Assembly (NCBI GenBank): GCA_017548365.1
Contig: JAFZAC010000007.1
Coordinates: forward strand, 1-64,000
Source of the DNA: Muribaculaceae bacterium
Lineage (GTDB): Bacteria; Bacteroidota; Bacteroidia; Bacteroidales; Muribaculaceae
DNA: 64,000 nucleotides
Reading direction: 5' to 3'
Shown piece by piece: positions 16,203-25,850 of this stretch. The position numbers and the translations under genes were made by a program. The notes beneath the pieces were generated by a model. The model worked only from the letters and a program-made list of their open reading frames with translations. It ran no database searches and had not been told where the DNA came from. Position 1 is the stretch's first letter. Each line of letters starts with the position of its first letter.

Positions 16203-18857
16203 TTAGAATTCCTGACCGAGAACGAAGTGGAAATTGCTTCCACCCTTGGTGCCGTAAACCTTGTCAAAGCCATAGCCCCAGTCAATACCCATCATACCAA
16301 TCATTGGCAGATAGATGCGTGCACCAACGCCAACCGAACGTTTCACGTCAAATGGATTGAAACCTTTGACGCTTGTCCAGGCATTACCAGCCTCGGCAAA
16401 GACGAGAGGATAAATGGTAGCGCTGTTTGATAGCATCAATGGGAAGTGAAGCTCCATGATGTAGCGAGCATAGGCATAACCTTCTTGTCCATAGGGGGTG
16501 AATGCACCATTCTCGTAACCACGCAACGCAATGGTCTCGGTAGCATAGGTGTAACTACCACTCATACCGTCACCACCCACATAGAATGTCTCAAATGGCG
16601 ACTTGATATAACGGTTCCAACTGCCCAGCAAGCCAATGTCGGCACGGGTCATGAGAACAAGAGTCCATCGTCCGTTTGGATCAGTAAGCGGAGTATAAGT
16701 CTTGGCCTGGAATTTGAGTTTCCAATATTCAATCCACCTGTAAAGGTCTTTCTTTGCTGCCTCAGTATTGCTCTCACTCAATGTTTTCCAGTCTTTCTTG
16801 CCAAAGAGGCTGGCTGGAGGTGTGGTATGGAACGAGAGAGTAAACGAACTACCACGGCGAGTGTACAATGGGTTATCGATGCTGTTGCGCGACAGTGTCA
16901 ATCCCAGAACAATAGAGTTACTTACACCATTCTTCATGTAGTACATGTACTCCCAGTTCTTAAGGCTATACCATTGATAGCTGAGGTCGGCCATGAGAGT
17001 GAAATAATCGTCGGGCCACTTGAGTCGCTTACCAAATCCAACTGTGACACCAGCCATCTGCAAGTACTTGCCTGGGTCGTAGGCATTCTCATAATAGTTG
17101 CTGCCATAATTGCCATAGTAGTTGTTGTAGCCGTTGTAATATCCATTCATCATGTAGTTGTAGTAGTAGTTCTGATACTGGCTGTTGTAGAACGATGAGT
17201 TGATACCTGTGGTGCGGCTATAGAATGCTGAAACCGACAAGGTGTTTGGACGCTTGCCACCAAACCATGGATCTACAAATGATAGGCTATAGGCCTGATA
17301 ATACTTGGCGTTGGTCTGCGCACTAATCGAGAAGGTCTGGCCATCGCCTTGCGGGATGATGCCCTTATAAGATGATGGATGGAACAGATTCTTGATTGAG
17401 AAGTTGGTAAATTTGAGCGTAAGCTTACCAATAATACCCGTTTGTCCCCAACCTGCCGATACTTCTATCTGGTCGTTGGCTTTTGACTCTAAGTTAAGGA
17501 TGATGTCGACAGTACCGTCTTCCTCGTTAGGTTCGGGACGGATGTCCATCTTCTCGGGATCGAAATGGCCTGTCTGGGCAATCTCACGAGCAGAACGAAC
17601 AAGGTCTTCCTTGCTAAACAGCTCGCCGGGACGCACACGAAGCTCACGCCTTACCACTTTCTCATAAAGTCTGTCGTTACCATTGATAACCACCTTGTTG
17701 ATGCGTGCTTGCTTACCCTCATAGACCCTCATCTCCAATTCAATCGAGTCGCCTTCGATTTTTGTCTCGGTTGGTAAAATCTGGAAGAACAGATATCCGT
17801 TGTTCATGTACATATTGGCAACAGCGTCATCGTCTTCTGAGGTGCGCTTGTTCAAGAGTTTCTGGTTATAAACATCACCTTTCTCAAACCCTAGAACATC
17901 GTTTAGCACAGCAGTTGGATAGACTGTATTTCCAACCCAGTTAATGTTAGAAATGTAGTATTTCTTTCCCTCATCAATCTTGAGATAGATATCCACGCTC
18001 TTGTCGTTATAGTTTGCAACACTGTCCCAAACAATCACAGCATCACGATAGCCTTTCTCGTTATACTTGTCGATAATGAGTTGCTTGTCGTTATCATAAT
18101 CGGAACGGACAAACTTCTTTTGGCTGAACCACTTAAAGATGTTTTGAATTCCGCTCTCGTTGGTCTTCTTCATGGTGCGCTTTATCTTGCTGTCGCTAAG
18201 CACATCATTGCCTTCGATGTAGATCTTGTGCACACTCACTTTCTCGTGCTTATCGACTACAATATCGACAATCACTTCGTTTTGCTTGCTCAAATCTTCT
18301 TGTTGACGAACATTGCAAGTGGCTTTCTCAAAACCCTTTGCAGCATAATATCTTTCAATAATTTGTTCTATGCGATTAGAGATATTAGGTGTGATTTGAG
18401 TTCCAATCAAGTTGCCAAGGCGCTCTGAAATATCCTTCTGCTCGCCTTTCTTCATGCCCACATAGTTGACTTTAGAGATGCGAGGTTGCTGCCTGAGCAC
18501 AAACTCCAGCCAAGCTTTGTTGCCATAGATTTTCTCCACTCTGATTTGCACCTTTGAAAACAAGCCCTGCCTCCAAAATCTCTTAGCAGCCGTCTTGAGC
18601 TCATTGCCTGGTATGTCGATGCGCTGTCCAATTGACAACCCAGAATAACCTATAATAATATAGTCTTCGTAGTTGTCAACACCTGTTACTTTGATGCCTG
18701 CAATCTCATACTTGCTTGGAATGCCATTAAACACAATTTTAGGATTGAAGATTGTGTCATTGACAGTGTAGGATTCCTGGGTTTGGTACTGTGCCTCAGC
18801 ACCAAAGACCGCCACCCACACAAAGAGTAAAATGCTTAAAAATTTAAAATATCGCAT
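16203..18857 (-). CDS. bamA: Outer-membrane protein assembly factor BamA
   Basis: BamA inserts beta-barrel proteins into the outer membrane. From the ATG at 18857 the protein is 884 residues: a signal peptide (1-23, ending GAEA), five POTRA-like repeats (about 45-440, with family phrases such as IEGNDVLSDSKIKRTM and RVRPGELFSKEDL), then the Omp85 barrel ending in GSNFHFVLGQEF with terminal Phe. The barrel contains an unusual Tyr/Asn/Gly-rich stretch (about residues 552-602) that should form an extracellular loop. An ATG at 18875 is also in frame but would overlap uppS by 14 bases; the chosen start leaves a 4-base gap. It belongs to the DUF6089-uppS-bamA-ompH run. Confidence 0.93.
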   Translation of the reverse strand: MRYFKFLSILLFVWVAVFGAEAQYQTQESYTVNDTIFNPKIVFNGIPSKYEIAGIKVTGVDNYEDYIIIGYSGLSIGQRIDIPGNELKTAAKRFWRQGLFSKVQIRVEKIYGNKAWLEFVLRQQPRISKVNYVGMKKGEQKDISERLGNLIGTQITPNISNRIEQIIERYYAAKGFEKATCNVRQQEDLSKQNEVIVDIVVDKHEKVSVHKIYIEGNDVLSDSKIKRTMKKTNESGIQNIFKWFSQKKFVRSDYDNDKQLIIDKYNEKGYRDAVIVWDSVANYNDKSVDIYLKIDEGKKYYISNINWVGNTVYPTAVLNDVLGFEKGDVYNQKLLNKRTSEDDDAVANMYMNNGYLFFQILPTETKIEGDSIELEMRVYEGKQARINKVVINGNDRLYEKVVRRELRVRPGELFSKEDLVRSAREIAQTGHFDPEKMDIRPEPNEEDGTVDIILNLESKANDQIEVSAGWGQTGIIGKLTLKFTNFSIKNLFHPSSYKGIIPQGDGQTFSISAQTNAKYYQAYSLSFVDPWFGGKRPNTLSVSAFYSRTTGINSSFYNSQYQNYYYNYMMNGYYNGYNNYYGNYGSNYYENAYDPGKYLQMAGVTVGFGKRLKWPDDYFTLMADLSYQWYSLKNWEYMYYMKNGVSNSIVLGLTLSRNSIDNPLYTRRGSSFTLSFHTTPPASLFGKKDWKTLSESNTEAAKKDLYRWIEYWKLKFQAKTYTPLTDPNGRWTLVLMTRADIGLLGSWNRYIKSPFETFYVGGDGMSGSYTYATETIALRGYENGAFTPYGQEGYAYARYIMELHFPLMLSNSATIYPLVFAEAGNAWTSVKGFNPFDVKRSVGVGARIYLPMIGMMGIDWGYGFDKVYGTKGGSNFHFVLGQEF

Positions 18858-18861
18858 AGTG

Positions 18862-19617
18862 TCAATTTTGTTCATTATTGGTCAACTGCTCACTGGTTTT
18901 GCCAAACCTGCGCTCTCGGCTCTGATAGTCGAGAATAGCCTCACAAAAGTCTTCCTTGGTGAAATCGGGCCAAAACTTATCAGTAAAGTACAGCTCGCTG
19001 TAAGCAATCTGCCACAACAGGAAATTGCTTATTCTCACATCACCTGCGGTGCGGATGAGCAAGTCGGGGTCAGGCATATTGCATGTGGCAAGCGCCTTGG
19101 CAACCATTTCCTCGTTGATGTCTTCAGCATCTATCTCATTGTTTGCAGCTTTAATGGCGAGAGTCTTGCAAGCTTTGACGATTTCCCATCTTGCCGAGTA
19201 ACTCAAAGCCAGACAAAGAACTAGACCAGTGCAATGACTTGTGTCTTCCATGCACTTGATTAGTCGTTCTCTTGCAAACTGCGGCATCCGCTCCATGTCA
19301 CCAATTGTTGTAAGCCTCACATTGTTCTTAATCAGGTCGGGGGTTTGTTGCTCTATCGACACCACAATGAGGTTCATCAGAGCATCCACCTCTTCCTGAG
19401 GGCGGTTCCAGTTTTCGGTCGAGAATGTATACAGAGTCAAGAATCCAATGCCGAGTTCGCTGGCAATCTCGGTAATTTGACGCACGGTTGTAACCCCGTT
19501 CTCATGTCCTATCGAACGTATCAGCCCCCTCTGCTTAGCCCATCGTCCATTGCCATCCATGATAATGGCGACATGCTTTGGAAGTCTTGTTCTGTCAATA
19601 TTCTCAATCGCTGACAT
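18862..19617 (-). CDS. uppS: Isoprenyl transferase (undecaprenyl diphosphate synthase)
   Basis: This enzyme condenses farnesyl diphosphate with isopentenyl diphosphates to make undecaprenyl diphosphate, the lipid carrier for peptidoglycan and other polysaccharides. The 251-residue protein has the cis-prenyltransferase signature [17 protein letters not shown] with catalytic Asp21. The central FSTENWNRP motif and the C-terminal [19 protein letters not shown] and [12 protein letters not shown] motifs are also present. It lies between the DUF6089 gene (18-base gap) and bamA (4-base gap), which suggests one operon. Confidence 0.96.
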   Translation of the reverse strand: MSAIENIDRTRLPKHVAIIMDGNGRWAKQRGLIRSIGHENGVTTVRQITEIASELGIGFLTLYTFSTENWNRPQEEVDALMNLIVVSIEQQTPDLIKNNVRLTTIGDMERMPQFARERLIKCMEDTSHCTGLVLCLALSYSARWEIVKACKTLAIKAANNEIDAEDINEEMVAKALATCNMPDPDLLIRTAGDVRISNFLLWQIAYSELYFTDKFWPDFTKEDFCEAILDYQSRERRFGKTSEQLTNNEQN

Positions 19618-19635
19618 ATATTTTACTTTAAAAAA

Positions 19636-20304
19636 TTATTCAATATAGTGGCATTTAACACAGCGCTTGCTGAACTCATAGGTAATAGTAAAGGCAGCCA
19701 CCGAATACCAGTCGGTGTTCTTTGCAATACCATGAGAATAGCCATAGAGGTCGGTAATTCCATCAACCTTGTCACTGAACGATTTGCGCATAGTGAATTC
19801 AAAACCAAGGTTCAGACGAGGCTTGAGGCGGAATTTAACTCCAACCCCCAAAGGCAACACCATTCCCACATTGGCATTTCCTCCCACAAAAGCCATCTCA
19901 GCACCGAGTCCTGCCAAGATATAAGGAGTAAAGCGTTTGTAGTTCTTATATCTTGCCCCTTCTCCAAAGTGAAAGAAATTGAACTCAAACTGAGCTCCCA
20001 AGTCAATCACATGAGAAGAGAACTTATATTGCTCTCCAAATGGAAACTGCGATTCAATATTCTTGCTGTCGCCTGCCAATCCCACATAGAAAAGGTTTCC
20101 CTTGACCGCAAATCGAGTATTTATGTTGTAGCGGAATATTCCACCACCTGCCACACGTGGCATTTTGTACATGTTGCCATTATTGACATCACCCAGATAG
20201 CCAGTAACACCAACAGCTGCGCCCACATCGTAACGGTAGTCTTGTGAACGCGCCGTCACCATAGTGGTTATCAACAACATAAATATTGCGAATCGTTTTA
20301 TCAT
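19636..20304 (-). CDS. DUF6089-family outer-membrane beta-barrel protein
   Basis: The 222-residue protein has a signal peptide (MIKRFAIFMLLITTMVTARS, 1-20). A small beta-barrel pattern follows, with glycines and aromatics alternating (YDVGAAVGVTGYLGDVNNG; RFTPYILAGLGAEM; LPLGVGVKFRLKPRLNLGFEF). Its position just before uppS and bamA matches the Bacteroidales DUF6089 family, whose role is unknown but whose synteny ties it to outer-membrane assembly. The end of the barrel is followed by a short tail with two cysteines (KRCVKCHYIE). Confidence 0.75.
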   Translation of the reverse strand: MIKRFAIFMLLITTMVTARSQDYRYDVGAAVGVTGYLGDVNNGNMYKMPRVAGGGIFRYNINTRFAVKGNLFYVGLAGDSKNIESQFPFGEQYKFSSHVIDLGAQFEFNFFHFGEGARYKNYKRFTPYILAGLGAEMAFVGGNANVGMVLPLGVGVKFRLKPRLNLGFEFTMRKSFSDKVDGITDLYGYSHGIAKNTDWYSVAAFTITYEFSKRCVKCHYIE

Positions 20305-20436
20305 AATCTTCTCGTTTAGTGTGTGCTATAGAAATAATCTAGATAAAATTAGAAACGCTATTATGCATTGAAATAGTATATTTGATATAAGCAGCAGCTC
20401 ATTAATTAATTATTTTTAGTCATTATCAAACTAAAA

Positions 20437-21942
20437 TCAATAAACAGGTCGATAGGTCAAGCCCACGAGAACACCCTCCCACACACTGTTCAAAGCAGTT
20501 CCACCATTACCATAACCACCAAAGAGGTAGAGGTAAGGGCTATACCACTGAGTAACTGGAGTGGTCTGACCCGGATTATAGGAACGTAGGATTGAGCCCG
20601 AAGTGTTGATCATATGGCCCACAGTAAACATCTGCGCGCCATAAACAGCCGGCATGTAGGATGGCAGTTGCACACCGCTCTCTCCCTTATTCCAATGGAT
20701 ACCCTGGTCGGACGAGGTGTAGGTTGTTGTGTTGATGGTTCCATTCTCGAGCACACCGCCCATCAACATCCAAGTCTTGTTCTTGTGCAAGCTATAGTCG
20801 GTGGTCGATACTGAGTAAGTGTGATAGCTCACCAGCATGGCATCGCGCAACTTGGGCAAAACCTGACTATCTCCTGTCAAGCTAATCAACCCCCAACGCT
20901 TGCCGTCATATCCCCATACAGCATTTGTGAGATTTCCATCGGCTGTTACACCACCAGCAAACATAGCTTGTTGCGATGATGTCCACTCGTTGCTCGCCAT
21001 CACTAGCTGGCTCATCGAGGCAACTGGGAAATCATCGTCGATGGGTGTAGGCACAAACGAAGGACGACGTGGAAACTCGTCGTGCGCAAAAGTGCTGCCA
21101 TCTTGCATTACACCCAAGAGCCGGCTTGAATAACCACCAATGATAGTTCGCCAAGCCACTCCGCAATCGTTCCAAGTAGTGCCGTTGTCACCGCTCTCAA
21201 AAAGCTCGCCGTTGCTGTCGAGCAAATAGATTGCCTCGGTTGTAGCTGCAAAGCTGTTCACTTGTGGAGTAAACGGAAGTGACAGTTCTTTCATCACCCA
21301 GTCATCATTCATCAACGTGTCGATACTGTTGAGAACATAGCTTGAATTGTCTTGAATAAGGCACAAGAACTTGTCGTCTTTCACAACAGTCTTTGAAGCT
21401 TGCACTGTACCTACCACATTGGGCAAGTCATGACGGCGGTTTGCATCCCACTTAATAGTGTCGGGGTCCTGCTTGTGAACATTGACAAAGACCTTGTAGT
21501 CACGCACATTGCTGCCGTCATAGGAAACGATGCGCAATGTAACGTCACCAGTAAAGTCGATAGAATCGGTTGTTGGACTTTTGTAGATTATGGTTGTATC
21601 GCCTTGCACTGTTCCGTTTTTCACTATAAACTGACGTGCAGAAACACTGCTTGCGCAAGTAACGCTCACACACAAGCCCGAAACACGAGTCCCCTTGGGC
21701 AGTGAGTCGGCATTATAAATCACACTTCTCTCCTGGTCGATGGCAAACTTCACCCCCGACAAGTTGTCAAGAATCTTGGTATTATCCACTAGCGAGAAAC
21801 TCGAGACCAGAGTGCTCACCGAGGAATAAACATTGTATTGGTTCAAGTCGGTAGTGGAGTCGTCGTCATCCTTATTACATGACTGCAAGCTTGTTGCAAT
21901 CATTGCAGCAAGGGCTAAATATATTATAAAATATTTCTTCAT
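20437..21942 (-). CDS. DUF6242-like lipoprotein with beta-propeller-like repeats
   Basis: From the ATG at 21942 the protein is 501 residues. It has a lipoprotein signal with lipobox LQSC (Cys22) followed by an aspartate run (NKDDDD), which is a common surface-export pattern in Bacteroidota. The N-terminal third is a beta-rich region (VKFAIDQERSVIYNADSLPKG). The C-terminal part has repeated blocks such as GYDGKRWGLISL, SSDQGIHWNKGESG and YLFGGYGNGGTALNSVWEG, reminiscent of Kelch propellers. This fits the Bacteroidales DUF6242 family; function unknown. A longer in-frame start at 21978 would put the signal peptide too far in. TACCTTTG at 21975-21968 on the minus strand is a likely promoter. Confidence 0.72.
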   Translation of the reverse strand: MKKYFIIYLALAAMIATSLQSCNKDDDDSTTDLNQYNVYSSVSTLVSSFSLVDNTKILDNLSGVKFAIDQERSVIYNADSLPKGTRVSGLCVSVTCASSVSARQFIVKNGTVQGDTTIIYKSPTTDSIDFTGDVTLRIVSYDGSNVRDYKVFVNVHKQDPDTIKWDANRRHDLPNVVGTVQASKTVVKDDKFLCLIQDNSSYVLNSIDTLMNDDWVMKELSLPFTPQVNSFAATTEAIYLLDSNGELFESGDNGTTWNDCGVAWRTIIGGYSSRLLGVMQDGSTFAHDEFPRRPSFVPTPIDDDFPVASMSQLVMASNEWTSSQQAMFAGGVTADGNLTNAVWGYDGKRWGLISLTGDSQVLPKLRDAMLVSYHTYSVSTTDYSLHKNKTWMLMGGVLENGTINTTTYTSSDQGIHWNKGESGVQLPSYMPAVYGAQMFTVGHMINTSGSILRSYNPGQTTPVTQWYSPYLYLFGGYGNGGTALNSVWEGVLVGLTYRPVY

Positions 21943-22255
21943 CTGTATATTTTTAAAAAATATCTTGCAAAGGTACAATAAAAACGCTTAACAACAGGCA
22001 TTTTGAAACAAATATATTGTTTTTTTATACAATATGCCCACTATTTCACGGTGTAAAATTAATACTTAAGAACCAATAGACACATTCAAATTAAGATAAT
22101 AAAAGGCAAAAAGGCGTTTTTTACACCTTTTTAACGCATCGTGGGCTAAGTCGAATTATCAGCTCGCTTGGAGAGTTGATTTGGTATAAAAAACACAAGT
22201 TTTTTCATTATTCGCCAAAATAAACTACCTTTGCACAAACATACATAGAACTTTT
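21943..22255. promoter_or_regulatory. Divergent intergenic region with promoters in both directions
   Basis: A leftward TACCTTTG (21975-21968) serves the DUF6242 gene and a rightward TACCTTTG (22227-22234) serves the GYF_2 gene. An imperfect inverted repeat AAAAAGGCGT...ACACCTTTTT lies near 22109-22133. No ORF of note was found. Confidence 0.5.
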
Positions 22256-23029
22256 ATGGATTACTACATAGCACTACCAGGGAAAAAGCGCGGTGGCCCT
22301 TATAAGAAAAAGGACCTGATAGCCAACGGGATCAAACCCGATTCGCTAGTATGGCGACAAGGGTTGGAAACTTGGATGGCAGCCAAGCAAGTGGAGGATC
22401 TTAGCGACCTCTTCGTTGGAACGAACAAGCCAGCACCGGCAATAGCACCTCCTCCATTGCCCACCCCTCCACCCATGCCAGCAAGTGTCATGCCCGAGAC
22501 TTCCTCCGAGACCATAACCCTTCAACGTAAACTCGATGACTCAAAGAAAGAAATCGAGGAGCTTAAGACCCTGCTTGAGCAAAAAGAATCGGAAGCAGAT
22601 AAAAAGCTTGTTGCCGTCAACGAAAAACGCAAAGCCGAGGTAAAAGAAAAGAAAAAGGAAAACGAAAAAAAGAAAGAGACAACTAAGAACAAGAAAAAGA
22701 CAAAATACGACCATCCAGTGTGCGACTGGCGTGACGAGTCGATTTGGCTGCTTGTTTTAGTCGTCTGCCACGCATTAATGGCACTTTTTCAATGGACAAC
22801 ATTTGAATACATTTACCTTGACATCGTGGGAGCATTGCTGAGCATCGTTGGCATTGTGATTGGCTGTAAAATTCGCAGTCTCAACGCTATCTCCTACAAA
22901 AAAAATAGCGAGTCACGACTTAAAGCCGAGCCACTTGGTCACTTCAACGGCATATTAGTGAGCGCAACTGGTGCTGTCGGATTCCTTATCATTCTTGTGC
23001 AATCGGCCCATTATGTTTATGTTTGCTAA
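22256..23029 (+). CDS. GYF_2-domain membrane protein
   Basis: The 257-residue protein starts with a GYF_2 (DUF4339) domain at residues 1-58, with the diagnostic pattern RGGPYKKKDLIANGIKPDSLVWRQG split around GPY and VWRQG-WM. A proline-rich linker (about 62-82) is followed by a charged coiled-coil region (about 88-148, many Lys and Glu). Two or three hydrophobic segments follow (about 162-182, 184-205, 237-256). GYF_2 domains are thought to bind peptides, and no enzymatic role is visible. It is 13 bases upstream of the TPM-domain gene and they may share a transcript. Confidence 0.75.
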   Translation: MDYYIALPGKKRGGPYKKKDLIANGIKPDSLVWRQGLETWMAAKQVEDLSDLFVGTNKPAPAIAPPPLPTPPPMPASVMPETSSETITLQRKLDDSKKEIEELKTLLEQKESEADKKLVAVNEKRKAEVKEKKKENEKKKETTKNKKKTKYDHPVCDWRDESIWLLVLVVCHALMALFQWTTFEYIYLDIVGALLSIVGIVIGCKIRSLNAISYKKNSESRLKAEPLGHFNGILVSATGAVGFLIILVQSAHYVYVC

Positions 23030-23042
23030 CACGTCACACGCT

Positions 23043-23897
23043 ATGAAAAAGTTGATAAACATACGATATTTATTTCTACTGATGATTATGATGGCGGCAG
23101 TCACGACTATCAATGCCGAGATTCCGCCACGGCCCAAGAATGCCAATGAGCTGGTCTATGACCAAGCCCATATCATCGACTCGGCCAACTTAGCAATCAT
23201 CAATGACTCGTTGAAAAACTTATATATTTACAATAAAACACAAGTGGTCGTTCTCACTGTTGAGACCCTCGACGGCATGGAGATCGAGGAGTACTGCCAG
23301 CAAGTGTTCCAAGAATGGGGAATAGGCGACAAGGAGAAAAACAACGGTGTACTTATCGTTGTAAAGCCCAAAACCGAGAAAAGCAAAGGTCAAGTGCGCA
23401 TCCACACGGGTTATGGCGCCGAGGGAGCTCTTCCCGACCTGCTGTGCAAAAAGATACAAACAGACTCGATGATTCCAGCCTTCAAGGAAAACAATTACGG
23501 TCTAGCCATAGTCAAGGCCGTGAACCTCATCACTCCAGCCATGAAGGGCGAATATCCGCAAGACATCGCCACCTTCCTCAAGGAGAAACAAGAGGAGAAA
23601 GAGTCGAACGCTCGCATAGCAGTCATCGTCTACGTTATCCTCTATCTAATCCTGTGCGGACTAATCTGGTACTTTTTCTTCATGCCCACCAAGAAAGACT
23701 GGTATTCTATCATGGCATCGCCACTGGTTGCAGCAGCGGCGGGAGCATCTTCAAGACGACGGTCAAGCAGCGGCTCGAGCTGGAGTTCCGGTTCCAGTAG
23801 CAGTTCAAGTTGGAGCTCTGGATCAAGCTCTAGTTCCAGCGACTGGAGTTGGGGCGGTGGCAGCAGCGGCGGTGGTGGCGCCAGCAGTTCGTGGTAA
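23043..23897 (+). CDS. TPM-domain protein (YgcG-like), secreted and membrane-anchored
   Basis: The 284-residue protein begins with a signal peptide (1-24, ending INAE). A TPM domain follows (about 33-170, with VYDQAHIIDSANL, KTQVVVLTVETLDGMEIEEY and GVLIVVKPK). There is one membrane segment (about 196-216). The tail is almost wholly Ser, Gly and Trp and ends GGGGASSSW, which is usual for this family. TPM proteins act in the envelope, in some cases in photosystem or membrane-protein quality control; the bacterial role is not settled. I chose the ATG at 23043 because it starts the signal peptide. It ends in TAATG, overlapping the next gene by one base. Confidence 0.8.
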   Translation: MKKLINIRYLFLLMIMMAAVTTINAEIPPRPKNANELVYDQAHIIDSANLAIINDSLKNLYIYNKTQVVVLTVETLDGMEIEEYCQQVFQEWGIGDKEKNNGVLIVVKPKTEKSKGQVRIHTGYGAEGALPDLLCKKIQTDSMIPAFKENNYGLAIVKAVNLITPAMKGEYPQDIATFLKEKQEEKESNARIAVIVYVILYLILCGLIWYFFFMPTKKDWYSIMASPLVAAAAGASSRRRSSSGSSWSSGSSSSSSWSSGSSSSSSDWSWGGGSSGGGGASSSW

Positions 23898-24832
23898 TGA
23901 AAATGAAACATAAAGTAATAATTCTCATATCGACAATCATTGTCCTATTATCATGCTCAGGATGCGACAACCAAGAGCCTGTGCCAGAGACATATGATGG
24001 AGTAAAGCATGAACTCCCTGTTGGCAAAAACTCCTTGAAAGTACTTGCCATCGGCAATTCTTTTGTCGATGACCCCATGGCCTATTTTGATGCCATAGTG
24101 AAAGGTTCGAGTATCAACCGTGCAAGTTTGTGCGTCTACTCGGCAGTGATAGGTGGAGCTTCACTCGAATATTGGGCAAATACATGTAAAAAAGGAAATG
24201 AAGTCACTATCACACGACGTTCAGGACAAATGGAAATGACTGTCACACAAGCTCCACTTGAAAAGATTCTTGCTCAGGACTGGGATGTGGTTACCGTACA
24301 GCAAGTGTCGACACAGGCACAAAATCCATCGAAGTTGTCGCCTCATCTCTCCTACCTCGTAAATACAATTAGGACACAATGCCCTAATAAAGATGTTGTT
24401 ATCGCATGGCAACAAGTGTGGAGCTATTGGGAAAGCAACCTTGAAAAGAGCATCACTAACTGGCAAAATATCAATGAAGTGGTGAAACTAACACCCAACT
24501 ATGGCATAGACATGGTAATACCCACAGGAACAGCTATTCAAAATGCGAGAGCAACAGAGCTCAACACCATTCATGGACTCACACGCGACGGCAAGCACCT
24601 AGGCTATGGGGCAGGTCGTTATGTAGCGGCTTGCACATGGTTTGAGGCTTTGATAGCTCCTGTCTATGGCGTGAGCGTGTTGGGTAGCACTGCAGTCCAT
24701 CCCATCACCGACTATGAGCAGAATCATTCAAGTTATGAAACTGTTCCCGTCACCGACGACAACCGTACCCTCTGCCAGCAATGCGCTGTAGCAGCTGTCA
24801 ATAACCCATTCCAATTAACAATAGTTGAATAA
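23897..24832 (+). CDS. DUF4886-family lipoprotein, SGNH-hydrolase-like
   Basis: The 311-residue protein has a lipoprotein signal peptide with lipobox-like LSCSGC. The first block VLAIGNSFVDD resembles the nucleophile motif of SGNH esterases. A GGASLEYW block and a DWDVVTVQQVS strand come next. A C-terminal DGKHLGYGAGRYVAAC segment supplies a possible Asp-His pair. This matches the DUF4886 family of Bacteroidales. It may remove acyl or acetyl groups from a glycan; the substrate is not known. It overlaps the TPM gene by one base (translational coupling) and its end overlaps the convergent ribD gene by 18 bases. Confidence 0.75.
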   Translation: MKMKHKVIILISTIIVLLSCSGCDNQEPVPETYDGVKHELPVGKNSLKVLAIGNSFVDDPMAYFDAIVKGSSINRASLCVYSAVIGGASLEYWANTCKKGNEVTITRRSGQMEMTVTQAPLEKILAQDWDVVTVQQVSTQAQNPSKLSPHLSYLVNTIRTQCPNKDVVIAWQQVWSYWESNLEKSITNWQNINEVVKLTPNYGIDMVIPTGTAIQNARATELNTIHGLTRDGKHLGYGAGRYVAACTWFEALIAPVYGVSVLGSTAVHPITDYEQNHSSYETVPVTDDNRTLCQQCAVAAVNNPFQLTIVE

Positions 24833-25834
24833 TTCTATTACATTGCCGTCAATTTCTTGACTGACAGCATTTTTCATATCCACTTGGGGTGCTTTGATGC
24901 CGCCACCCAACGAAATTGGGGAGGTTTCTATTCTTATCTCATTCCATACGCCGGCATCGAGAAGCTGCTGGAGCACATTTGCCCCTCCTTCGACCATCAC
25001 GCTGGTAACGCCTCGGCGATAGAGGTCACGCAACCACGACTCAGGCTTGGATGTGTCAAGCTTTGCCCACTCAATAGAGCCTTCAACATCTTCCTTTTTC
25101 TCGTTGTATACCAGTGTCTTTCCACCATCAGTTAGCAGCTTGCAATCATCGGGTATCGACAAACTGCGGTCAAGCACAACACGTAGTGGCGAGTTGCCGC
25201 TCCAGTGACGAGTTGTGAGCGACGGATTGTCAATTTTTACCGTACCAACCCCCACAACTATGGCATCGGCCATCGAGCGCTCACGGTACATGAGTGACAA
25301 AGTTAGCGGAGTGCTGAAACGCACCGAGCCGTCTTCATTGGCAATATACCCGTCGACACTCTGCGCCCACTTGAGCTGCACCCACGGCATTCCAGTGGTG
25401 TGAGCTGTGAAAAACCGCTTATTAAGTTCTCGGCACTCGGTTTCGAGCATGCCCACTTCCACCTCAATGCCTGCCTCGCGCAGCTTTGCCACGCCACGGC
25501 CGCTCACTTTCTCAAACGGGTCGAGCACACCTACAACCACGCGCCTTATTCCCCTGTCAATCAAAAGCTTGGCGCATGGTGGCGTCTTGCCGTAATGGGA
25601 ACAAGGCTCAAGGGTTACATAGATTGTGCTCGCTGACAATAGTGACTGGTCGCAAACGCTGGCGATGGCATTGACCTCGGCGTGGCCTTTGCCACAGCAA
25701 CGGTGGAACCCTTCGCCAATAATTATGCCATCATGCACCACCACGGCACCTACCATGGGATTGGGCGAAGCGTGCCCCCCACCCTGCCGCGCCAGCTGCA
25801 AAGCCCGTCTCATGTATTTTTCGTCAATCTCCAT
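24815..25834 (-). CDS. ribD: Bifunctional riboflavin biosynthesis protein RibD
   Basis: RibD deaminates diaminohydroxyphosphoribosylaminopyrimidine and then reduces the ribosyl group in riboflavin synthesis. In the 339-residue protein the deaminase domain (1-145) carries the zinc site His51-Ala-Glu53 plus Cys78 and Cys87 (EPCSHYGKTPPC). The reductase domain (about 150-339) has LKWAQSVDGYIA, DAIVVGVGTVKIDNPSLTTR and the VMVEGGANVLQQLL strand. No FMN riboswitch is seen upstream. The gene sits 16 bases after the DUF2284 gene on the same strand, so the two are probably cotranscribed. Confidence 0.94.
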   Translation of the reverse strand: MEIDEKYMRRALQLARQGGGHASPNPMVGAVVVHDGIIIGEGFHRCCGKGHAEVNAIASVCDQSLLSASTIYVTLEPCSHYGKTPPCAKLLIDRGIRRVVVGVLDPFEKVSGRGVAKLREAGIEVEVGMLETECRELNKRFFTAHTTGMPWVQLKWAQSVDGYIANEDGSVRFSTPLTLSLMYRERSMADAIVVGVGTVKIDNPSLTTRHWSGNSPLRVVLDRSLSIPDDCKLLTDGGKTLVYNEKKEDVEGSIEWAKLDTSKPESWLRDLYRRGVTSVMVEGGANVLQQLLDAGVWNEIRIETSPISLGGGIKAPQVDMKNAVSQEIDGNVIELFNYC

Positions 25835-25850
25835 TTTACAGCGGATTAAT

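Noticed and set aside
16446..17198. A 250-codon open frame on the plus strand inside bamA
   Set aside because: It lies wholly antisense to a confident bamA, has a low-complexity Val/Ile-rich translation from the Tyr/Asn-rich coding stretch, and has no start signals.
23750..23897. Ser/Gly/Trp-rich end of the TPM protein as a frameshift artefact
   Set aside because: Gly/Ser-rich tails ending in a SW-type motif are usual for this protein family.
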